Positions 20,115 to 32,100 of a stretch of 64,000 nucleotides of DNA are shown piece after piece; position 1 is the stretch's first letter; the number at the start of each line of letters is the position of its first letter. The DNA is from Leuctra nigra. Lineage: Eukaryota; Arthropoda; Insecta; Plecoptera; Leuctridae. The DNA lies in assembly GCA_934045905.1 (NCBI GenBank), contig OW203771.1, positions 17,535,701 to 17,599,700 of the forward strand. The letters are read 5' to 3'. Position numbers and translations under genes: made by a program. The notes under the pieces were generated by a model. That model did no database searches. It had not been told where the DNA came from and worked only from the letters and a program-made list of their open reading frames with translations.

Positions 20115-23100
20115 CTGGAGGAGCAAAAGAAATGTAATCAATGCGCTAGATAGTTTGTAATATACTAAACTTAAAAAAAAATATTAAAACTAGTCGAATG
20201 TAGATACCTATTTAATCGATTTCTCTTAAAATACCTTGTAATACCAGGAAATACCTTGTATATCCTGGCTTGACTCTGCTAAGACTTGTCTAGCCAGAAA
20301 AATATCAACAAAAGTGATTGCCAAAACTAAGAAAACGGTACAACTAACTCACCGCTGTTCTAGTGGTTGAATCACTCTTAAAACTGAGCGACTTGGACAT
20401 GACGGACGACACTCCGTTCCCGGCGACCTCCGTCGTCGTCCTCGACGTCAACGCCTTGGTCGTCGGCGGACTCGATCCCGACTTTTGCGGCGTGTACAGC
20501 GACACAGGCCGACTCGTCCTCACGTCCTGCTTCTTGGTCTGATTCCGCTTCAGCTCCTCCATCCACGGTGGCTTGTTCTTCTCCTTCTCCCAGCTCTTCT
20601 TCGACTCCTCCGTGTGTAGGTTCTCCGTCGAGGTGCCGTTGGTGAGGGACGGCGTCAAGTCCTCCTCCTTCACGAGGCTCGTGTTGGAGGGGGGTCGCCG
20701 GGCGGGGGGCTTCACGCGCAACGCCGTCGGGTGGGTGAGCATCGCGCTGCGCGCCACGTGGTCAAAGGCGTTCGTGTCGGGCGTGTGCTCGCTGTTGGTT
20801 GTGGACTGGGGTGCGCTCTCGGACGGTTTGGGTTCGACGGGTTTCGCGGATGAATCCAAACTTCTGGAACTGAATGGAACCAATGTAAATTACAATCATT
20901 CGTGGAAGCTAATTTAGACTTTATATTTTGTCAGAAGTGTATAACATTGTTTAGTAACTATTTAGTAAATTGTCTGTGTACCTCTACAATACACCCAAAT
21001 ATAAAATTCTAGAATTATGCAAACCGGTCTTCAATTTTTCAGTTGAACCGAACCCGAACCTCGTACATTTCCGAACCTTTTCCGGAAGTGAACAGAATTT
21101 TTGAGACTAAACTATTTCAAAACGGTATCTCATTTAGTTCCAACTGTGACTACAGGGCTTTTCAGGCACAACATCAATTAGTAGCAGGGAAACTTCTCAG
21201 AAGTGAATCTCGACTGAATGAAACTATGAAAAAAAAAACTTCGGAAGGGCAGCCACAAGAATCGAACCCAGAACATCCAGAGTGCAATTCCATGACAAGC
21301 TTCCCCTTCTATTCAAATTTTCTCACCTCCTATTGACTTGAAGAACAGCCTAGCTCACTTGACAATTACCTTGATGTGGTTGATTCAGTTGTTTTGAAAG
21401 AAATCGGTCTCGTGGTGGAGTCCATGGAGCGTCCCAACCGGCTGGGTCCGGCTCCATCTGGCGCATCAGGCCCGGCACTCGGCTTGGGGCGACCCGGCAC
21501 GCAAATCGGCGGTTTCTTGCCAGGAACAGGGGGCACTTCCGCTGCAAGGACAAATCAAATGTCAAACATACATATCTTGCAAGGTGATTTGATTAGAAAC
21601 ACAACAAGACAACTTGGCACTTTCAATGATTACGAGAATGAATCTACTTAAAATAAGCAGTCAATTTCTTGGGTATTTAATTATTTATACATTTTAACAG
21701 ATATAAGTTTGAGTTCCCATTGAGCACTGTAAACTAATACTACTTTCCTAGACGTACAATTCGTATGGCGCAATTTCTGCGGTTGATATTCCGCCCACTC
21801 CCACCCCGCCATTCCTTGGATGGCGGTGATTGTGAGCGTATAAATATTCCACGTGCTAGATGGTGACAGCCATGGTGTCCAATCACCATGCAGTAGGCCG
21901 GCACACCAACACATCCCTGCCTGCATGGTGACAGCCATTGTCCAATCACCATGCAGTAGGCCGGCACACCAACACATCCCTGCCTGCATGGTGATTGGAC
22001 AATGGCTGTCACCATGCAGTAGGCCGGCACACCAACACATCCCTGCCTGCATGGTGATTGGACAATGGCTGTCACCATGCAGTAGGCCGGCACACCAACA
22101 CATCCCTGCCTGCAAGGTGATTGGACACCTTGGCTGTCAGCATCTAGCACGTGGAGTAAACACTAACCGTCACCACCGCTGGAGACGTAGTGTCATGATG
22201 GGGGAATAATCAACCACAGAAATTTTACCTTAGTTGTTGTTTGTATTTCTAGGAAAGTATTCTTTAGTTTATCGTCTCAAAAGTAGAGATAGGTGATATT
22301 TTATACTTATTACTTTTAAACACTAACTAATGGTCTCTTCGATTCAAAACATTCTTAGGAGTCCTGGGAACGGCTGGCATTTTATAGCCGTCGATGCCAT
22401 TCACGGGTTAGCGGGGGAAATGTAGGGTATAATCCACATACCTACTACAATACAAAGCATCCCTACCAATACGTACAGTTGGCGACCTGCTATTCACTGA
22501 TTAAGAAGGAAAGAATGCATCTGGAAGGAATTGCTACGTATTTAACGGGTACCTATTTTAAAAGTAGTTGAGATTTTTAATTATGGGGAGTGGGGACTGA
22601 AACTTGCACAATTAAATTAAATTTGCACAAGTTTGCTTGTAAACGCTGTCGTGTTGCACTCACTCTTGGTTGGCGGTCGCGTGATGCTGTCGCGCAGCTT
22701 GTTGGTGACGGCGGAGACTGGCTTGGCGATGACGGCGGCGCGCACCGGCTTCGTTGGTGGCTCCTCTTGCGCGGGCGCCGGCGCCTGGATCAGCTCCACG
22801 AAGTTGTCCGGGAAGAGGCCCACCTTGCCCGCCAGCTCCCCTCGCCACCAGCCCTTGTCCTGGAACAGCGGAGACGTTAGTCCAAGTTCTCACATCAAAG
22901 AATACTGTATTTGAAATACACTACCTGTAATATATTACCTACGTATTGACAAGAAATGTTTGCAATATTTTGATGGTGTATCAAGAACCATCTTCATCTG
23001 GTTACACCTTGTAAAACAGCTGATGACGGTGGTTGAAATACCCTAAAAATTGATTTTAGCTCTAATTTAGACAAAAACTAGGTACCAGGTTCGAAAGGAG

Positions 23101-26100
23101 AGTAGTAGTATGTTTGTAGTCAGTGAAACTACAAAACCTCGCAAGTGACACTTTTGTGAAATTACAAACGTTCGTATCACGTAAAGCCCATTAAACCTGC
23201 TTCAATTTTATGTCTAAATTTTATTTTAAAATGCTTCAAATTTATTTTATGTTCAATTCGGAAAATGTCACATACAAGGTTTTGTAATTTCACTGACAAA
23301 TTAGGTACCTACTTTAACATTATTGACAGTTGAACTGATGGTTTACGATTTAAGATGATCGATTGTTGAATACAAACCAATGGTTAGGTATCTAATTATC
23401 AGTGCCCAATAAATACCAAATCGTTTAAAACAACGTAGTTGTGAACCAGAACATACTGGCACATTGATGATTTCAATATAAAATAGTGTTCTATGCATCC
23501 GATCTATGCACTGTAGCAAATATTACACCAACAAAGTAAAATAAATGAATAAAATATAAGAAATAGAACACAACTTAACATTTTTTTTTAGCATTTTGAT
23601 AAAATTCCAGTTCTAAGAGAATTCGTAAGTCCAAGTAAATTTTTTTTCAAATATAATTTAGTTTGAATCCATTGTGCAGCATACAAATCAACTTGAACAT
23701 TGACAACCCCCGCAGGAATGGGGCCCAGGACGTAACCGAGCAAACTCCCTCGGCCGGGGACTCACCTGGACGTCCCTGCTGAGCACGGTGACGATCTCGC
23801 CTTCATTCAAGGTCAGCTCGTCTCCGTTGGCGGCGTCGTAGGCGAAGAGCACTCGACACTGCTCTTTCACTGAAACACACCACTGCATTAGAAGCAGCCT
23901 ACAGGAGTGACGTGAAGTGTACATCCTCGGATAGTACAACTGTCCGGGTTTGGGTTAATAAGTCGCTACAGCTTTCTCAAGCACCAAAAGACATAGATCA
24001 CATGCATCACGGTACAAAGTTGTCAATTATAGACCGTCCCACCCTAATGTGGCAGTGGAATGACATTGTTTTACTTCAATAACATTTGAAGTACATTTCC
24101 GATATTTCTTTTGTGTAAATTCGTTGTTCGGCTTAGATGTCAAAATGGAGTACATAATTGGTTGATCGGAATGAGATCATATTTCATTAGATTTCAACAA
24201 AATAAAGACAAACTTAAATAAAAAATCATGTATTTCAAGGCCTAAATGTTTGATTACAAGAACTATCTTTGTGTTTGAAAGAGCTATCGCGCTTTTCTTC
24301 ATCACTTTTCATTTAGATATAAACAGTGGTTAAGGCCACTCTACCCTACGTCATAGTTCACAATGCAATGGCAATCACCAAAACCCAAGGAGAGCGCCAT
24401 TTTGTTTTGAAGGGTCACTTTTCACTCTAATATCTTTCTCCTGTGACTAGATACAATAATGCGGGTTGTACTGAAGTGTTCCTAAAAGATCGCTCTCAAT
24501 GTTTCATATGACACTTTATAATGACTGTAATGAAAATGCTTCCCTGAACCCAAAAAGTGGGGGGCGAAATACGGCAAAACATCGACCACATGGCGCCTGT
24601 CAGACAACATTAAACTGGACAATACGAAAATAAATAAACACAAACCTGCAATTCTAGCTGACGGGTATTCCTTATTTTTAACACGTTTCTTCCTGGTATC
24701 AATTACACATCAAGAAACATCGCCAACTCGTCTGTGCCGTCACACTATTTAATACGATTGAACACCATATATTTAAATTTCACTGAATGTTTTTGATCTG
24801 AGCCTTACGTCATGGCATATGAATACATTATGTCAGGTTGGCGGTACTATTCAAATTTTGAAGAAGCATAAATTCAACATACAGGTGGCCGTGACTTCAT
24901 CAATTGTTTTTTTTCAACTCAGATAATATCTGTACACGTAAGAATAATACACATTAAATAATAGTATTTCACAACTATATTACAATTAGAAGAGTAGCTT
25001 TTCCTGAAATCTATTTTTTACTTGCGCATGCAGACAATATGGATATCGTTGAACAATATAGTGGAATCAAAATTTAAATATGGTGTTCAATCGTAATAAA
25101 TAGAGTGACGGCACAGACGAGTTGGCGATGTTTCGTGATGTGTAATTGATACAAGGAAGAAACGTGTTGAAAATAAGGAATACCCGTCAGCTTGAATTGC
25201 AGGTATGTGTTTATTTATTTTCGTATTGTCCAGTTTAATGTTGTCTGACAGGCGCCATGTGGTCGATGTTTTGCCGTATTTCGCCCCCCACTTTTTGGGT
25301 TCAGGGAAGCATTTTCATTACAGTCATTATAAAGTGTCATATGAAACATTGAGAGCGATATTTTAGGAACACTTCAGTACAACCCGCATTATTGTATCTA
25401 GTCACAGGAGAAAGATATTAGAGTGAAAAGTGACCCTTCAAAACAAAATGGCGCTCTCCTTGAGTTTTGGTGATTGCCATTGCATTGTGAACTATGACGT
25501 AGGTCACGAGGGGTAGAGTCCCCTTAATTTGTAAAATAATAAGTGGGCGGACGCTCGGCGATGTCAGGGAAACATATTTGCTTATGAAAACAATGGGGGG
25601 TTTGGGGGGAGGGCCCCCCCCAACATAATGCGGGTCCGGGGCGCATAGCCCCGTGAAAATTTTCAATTTCAGGACCAAATTTGGTGCCTTTTTACTCGAT
25701 TTGTACACAATTTTAAGAGAATTTTTGCTTCTATGAAAAATAAGTGGGCGGATGGCGTCCACCCTGAAAAAAGAGTGGGGGGACGCGTCCGCCCTCGTCC
25801 GCCCCCAAATTAACCACTGGATATAAAAAAAACTGCAATAATAAGAAAGTGAAACTTCTCTGTCCAAGCTAGGGAGTCAACTAGGTATTAATTGGCATCA
25901 CAGATTACTTAGTTCTGTTGCAGTTCATAAGGAACACGGTAAGATTACAGATATGTAGTCTTACCTGGTTTCGGGGGTAGACTTGGCACATCTGCATCAC
26001 CGGCTGCGCCAGGAGCAGCTGTTGCTTCCAACACCTGCGCAGTCTCGGGACTCGACACAGACGTTGATCTGTCGTTGTCGCTTTCACCTGGTGAAACCAA

Positions 26101-29100
26101 ACGAGAACTGGTTAAGACGCAACCGCACATTATCACACAGCCGGCGAGATGTCCAGGAAATGGGGAGCATCAAAAAAGAATGCACAATCTAATAATTTCA
26201 AATAACAGTTGATGAAGAAGTGAGTGACTGCATTAAACAGAAGAGAAGAGCAGTCACACACTTGATACGAAGCAAACATAAGTTCAGGCTGGTTACATAC
26301 TACATAATTCATCAAAATTCATACCTCATCCATTCATAACTTACCACAACACGATATCATATCAACTACATTCAAAACATATCAAACTTGAAACTACATA
26401 GGCCTTGAGTAGAGAACCTTTGAAGGTCCTTCCAGAAGAAATAAGAGAATAGATCCAGCCTTCCAGAACTGAACTAGCAGAAAAATATTACTATTCCTTA
26501 AGTAGGTAGGTAGACAACCAAAGTAAGGTAGGTACACTCAAACCAATAAAAATTGGTACGTACTCAAAAAGAAAAGGATAGGCTGCTAAGGTTCCTTTAC
26601 AATCAATCCTTGTTATTATCAATGAAATAAGAGCTCACCTACTAGAGGTAGATGATGCGTTAACATAGCCTTCATGGGGTGATGCCATCAAACCTTAATC
26701 AGCCAATCCTTTTCTTTTCAAGTACCGATTTCTATCGGTTTGAGTGTACCTACCAACTATTCTGGAGAAGATAAGGTGCCCGACTGATAGTTTGAAATAA
26801 TGAGGAAAAAGCACCTATTGCTCACGTGCAATAGGTATTACATTTAAATCAATGACTGACAAGGCAAAACATTCCTCTAGGAAGTGTTTATAATGCCTAT
26901 GTTGACAACATTTTTAGGAAGTGAGGTCATTATTTAATATTTTCATGTTACCTCAAAGTTATAATGTAACAAAACAATATAAAAGGAGAAGGCATAGAAA
27001 TAAAGTACGATGTCTGCCGAGCATAGCAATTTATTCAGTAGGTATATTTATTTTAGGATCTTATGTTATGACAAACTTCAGCTAAAACTTCTTTGTTCCT
27101 GTGTGATAGAAGTTGGGATAGACTTCCTTCGCATTACATTGAAACTTGCGAGAGATTTCATTTCAATATCCCACAATTGGTCCCACAAGTGGCCAACAAA
27201 ATATGAATAAAAGGGACAAGAGTAACGGTAAGTGGACCAAAGCTGGTACCTATTGAGCACCGAACGGACTATATTAGGTTGGTAGTGTGTTTGACTTGTT
27301 GAAACTGTTTCAATGCACTTACTTTCAAGACCTCTCCTGGCTTCATCTCGGCTGCCCGGGCGTGGCCTTCTCGGCTCTTCAGACAAAATCTCAGTTACGA
27401 AGTTCGACGGAAACACTCCGACCTGAAAGCATTGAAGGGAAAGTAATTAGTTTACTAGAAAAGAAAAATGCAACAAGAAAACAGGTATGTGTAATGTAGA
27501 CCGTGGAATTAAAATAAATTAAATCAAATTAAATAACTTGATTTGAATCACAATTTACTATACCTACTAGGACAATTTACCATACAGTAAAGTATGGACT
27601 GTTTTTCTCTCAGGTAACATTAGGTAGGTACATATTCCTAAAATTTTGGTGGTACTGTTTGAATTAAAAGGAATTGATTAAGGCCCGATTGCACTATGTC
27701 CCGACAAAGTTAGCGGTAGGATTTATCGGCTAAAACTATGGCTACAACTAAACACAGCCATCTGGACCGCTAAAGTGAACTTTATCTTACTTATCGGGAC
27801 ATTGTACAACCGGACCTAAGAGGATTATTTTTGAGAGTTTTACAATATCCTCTCGAAAATTTCTAAGCAAATAAGTTTGAATAATTTGAAATTTTAGAGT
27901 AGGTATACACCCTAAAAGGAAATGTTAGTATTCGGTTGGACTTGTGAAATAGTGGGGAAAAAGACTTGAACCCTAGAAGATACTTCTACCTTGTGAAGTG
28001 ACATTTGTCCGGAGTTCAGCACCCGTTCCCCTCTCAATACATCTCACAACTGAAGCAATTTAATGAGCGAGAGTCTATCAACGGAGATAACTCCAATTAG
28101 ATAAGCTATCTGGGAGGAACTTCCTCTAACCGATCAACACAATTATTATTCCAGATGGAGCGACTCATTATAACAGATTCATGGCAGGAGAAGTTCCTCG
28201 TAGATCGGCGACTCATTATAACAGATTCATAGCAGGAGAAGTTCCTCGTAGATCAGCGACTCATTATAACAGATTCATAGCAGGAGAAGTTCCTCGTAGA
28301 TCGGCGACTGATTATAACAGATTCATAGCAGGAGAAGTTCCTCGTAGATCGGCGACTCATTATAACAGATTCATATCAGGAGAAGTTCCTCGGAGATCAG
28401 CGACTCATTATAACAGATTCATAGCAGGAGAAGTTCCTCGCAGATCAGCGACTCATTATAACAGATTCATAGCAGGAGAAGTTCCTCGCAGATCAGCGAC
28501 TCATTATAACAGATTCATAGCAGGAGAAGTTCCTCGCAGATCAGCGACTCATTATAACAGATTCAAAGCAGGAGAAGTTCCTCGGAGATCAGCGACTCAT
28601 TATAACAGATTCATAGCAGGAGAAGTTCCTCGTAGATCGGCGACTCATTATAACAGATTCATAGCAGGAGAAGTTCCTCGTAGATCGGCGACTGATTATA
28701 ACAGATTCATAGCAGGAGAAGTTCCTCGGAGATCAGCGACTCATTATAACAGATTCATAGCAGGAGAAGTTCCTCGTAGATCGGCGACTCATTATAACAG
28801 ATTCATAGCAGGAGAAGTTCCTCGCAGATCAGCGACTCATTATAACAGATTCATAGCAGGAGAAGTTCCTCGCAGATCAGCGACTCATTATAACAGATTC
28901 ATAGCAAGAGAAGTTCCTCGGAGATGGACAACATTTCCAGTGCAACTGATTATTCACAGTAAACTTATGATGGACAATAAAATCAGTTGCAAATTTGTTA
29001 AGGATTTTGATTGGCATATGTAAAAGCTGCAACTTGCAATAAAAGAAGCTAAAAATAGAAATACATAGTGCATAGATTTAAAAAAAATGTATAACATACT

Positions 29101-32100
29101 GGGCACTTACTAAATATGATGCTACAAAATAAGGGAAATAAATATTATGTTTAGTATTTTATGGTTTTATAAACTCCGACAGTGATTTAAGAAGTTCAAT
29201 TTAAGAAGAGTTAAGAAGACGAGTACAAATTTAAGAAGAGTAAGAAGAGTAAGAAGAGATTTAAGAAGAGTTGTTTAAGAAAAATAATAAATATCTATTT
29301 GCCCAAATTTTGACTCATTTTGCATTTTTATTGTTTTCCTTAGTACGTTGCTTTGAAGACAACTCTTCTCGTCTTTGTTGGTAAGAAGAGACCTACTACC
29401 TGGTGTTTAGAAGATCTTACTATTGATAAATTCATAAAACCACAATGTCCCTGTTCTAGGTGCCCTGATAAGACAAATGGGATCGGCTAACATTGCAAAG
29501 TTGGTAGGCAATAACAAGGAAAACCAAACAGGAAGGTAGGTAACAAGGAAGTAACGGAAGATTTAAAATTAGTGAAATATATTTCAATGTAGCTACTTGG
29601 CTAACATTGTAGTATTTTAATGAAAAAATATATTTGAAACATAATTTATAATTACAGTTTTTAACCAATGTAGGTAGGTACACTTTGCGTAAATAAAAAC
29701 GCAATTTGAACGAAACGGATTGGCTGCTTGTCAGGTTCCTCGACAATCAATCCATTTTATTATCAATGAAATCAAAGCTCATACCTACAAAGGTAGATGG
29801 AGTGAGTCAAATATTTTTCAGCCAATCCTTTTCTTTCAAATACCGTTTTTACTTTGGCCATGCAAGTAGGTTCTAGATGCAAATTTGAAAAGTAGGTAGG
29901 TATAGGAAACTAGATGGTTCATACTATATCTCTCACTGCTCCATATAAAAGCATGTTTATGTTATGGGTCAGAGAGAGGCAGAGTATGAACCATCTAGTT
30001 TCCCTGACTGTACACCCGACTCAAAGTATTAAAGTTAGGAAAGGGGGGGGGGGGGTTACCTTTCACTTGCGGCCACTGTACCTACCTGCCTACATAGTGA
30101 GATTTCATTCAATGCTGTCATGATTTTCTAGAAAACTTGCTAGGTATAGACTCGGATACCTACTGTAGCAACGAGATACAAAAAGTTATAGCCCAGATAC
30201 TCCTCACATATAACTCAATCTTCTTCCAGTAAACGTATTATCCAGGGTGTGAACGAACTCTACGTAATCATTGCCCTTAATGTGAGATTATGCCAAGCGA
30301 AGTCAATGGATTTAACCTGGGAAGTGTCGAAACCTTATCTTATCTGCGAGCCTGCTTGTGGAATGTAGTTAATCTTCAACAATAAACGTCAACGTACAAG
30401 GAGCCGTGTAAGCTATGTTAACTACAACTGACGTGTTCTGTCATTAAACTTTTACCGTGGAGAGCTGACAAGCAACAGTGCATTAGTCACGATTTTAATT
30501 TAAGAAGTTACCTCTATCTAATAGTTTTTGAAGTAGATAAACCTAAAGAGCCAAGAGGGGACATTGCAAATGCTATGCAAAAATATACTAATAAGATGCT
30601 CTAGTAATTTAAGGTGGCACGATCACTCGAGGCCTAGTCTCAGATCTTCATAAATTTTTTGTGAACCTACCTACTCAAAAATCATGCAATACACAATCCC
30701 TGAAAAAATTAAACACTTCTTGTGTCTAGTTGCTGAGATGATTTGAGTTTTCTCCCCCATGTTATCTTATGGCAGACAAGTAAAATCGTGTCATTTTTAA
30801 GCTTTGCCTGACTGAATGCTTAGAACCGTACTTTGTTGATGTGAGTGTGTGTGCACCATCCAAACTAGATCATACCATGATCATTGATCATACTACTGCA
30901 CAGAGACAATTAGGTATAATAAGGGTAATTTTTTAAGCTTCTGGTAGACCTACGGACATATTATCAAGAAAAAATTGAAAACAATACCAATGTAATGTGT
31001 GCTTTTTTAATTATATACCTACACCAAATTCGAAATGATTTTCCTATTCCTCTCATGTTAAAGTTTTCATCATTCTCAAAAGACATAAAATTGTTCCATC
31101 ATTAGTCTGAATCCATCTGTCACAATCACAACAGTATGACTTTAATGTCATTAAAATAAATTTACATTGGGGACCAGCATTACTACTATGGAATTGGAAA
31201 CAGAACATCATCTTTTACAGCTCATTTCAAGCAGTATTGAGCTCCTTGAACACTCACCATTTCACCGAGTCGTCCCTTCCACCATCCATCTTCAACTTCT
31301 GTGATTACATCGATTACGTCGTCGACGTTCAGCCGCAGCTCATCTTCATTGGCAGGCTGATAGCTGAATAACACTCTACACCGACGTCCAGTACCTAAAC
31401 ATCAACACAAACATCGGCGTTAACATTCTGTGTAAGAAATGAACTCGAGTTGATGGGCAATAATGTGTTGGAGGTTCTTACTTGATCGAAGAGTGACATT
31501 GTTATGTGTTGAACTCTTCATAGTGTTGTCGGTCTTAGAAATAACCTAAAATAAAATAGAGTAGCATTAACATGAAGCAAGTTAAGCGGTAGGTAGTAGA
31601 GTAGGTACACTCAGGCAAACAAAACTTGAACGTTGACCAAATTTGAATGACTGCTGGTCATGTCCCAAAAGCTTGTTAAGCTTGTTATTATCATTGAAAT
31701 GAAAGGTCAACTACTAGAGTGAGACAATGAGATCGCTTAGACTGGCTTCTGATGGTGCGATCTTACATTTATCAGCCTATCAGATTTATTGAACGTTCAA
31801 GTTTTGTTTGGACAAGTGTACCTAGACTCAATGAGCTAAGTCTAGGAAAGATACGAAATTTAGGGACTCTCAGGAGCAAGCATATTATGTTAGGCTAATT
31901 TATTGTTTTTTTCCCAAACCTAAAAAGTTGCACTCTTTACATGGAATGGACCGTAATAAACTAGAACTACTTACTCTACCTACTCTGTAAGCAAGATGAA
32001 CACTTGATTAGGTAGGTAACAATGTTTCCATCATGTTTATAAGCTAAGTATAGGTACTTTAAGATAAAAATGAGTCTAGGTACAAGTTATCTAGGTACCT

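Noticed and set aside
24330..25527. piggyBac-type element with TTAA target duplication
   Set aside because: The TTAA pairs lie inside longer inverted ends that have a perfect 8-bp GATATAAA duplication, so the hAT-like reading fits better.
28155..28930. CRISPR-like array
   Set aside because: The 48-bp units abut with no unique spacers and the surroundings are eukaryotic.
28181..29023. 280-residue frame called as a protein gene
   Set aside because: Almost all of it is the 48-bp tandem repeat. No promoter, splice partner or homologue is visible, so it is kept as a repeat with a note.
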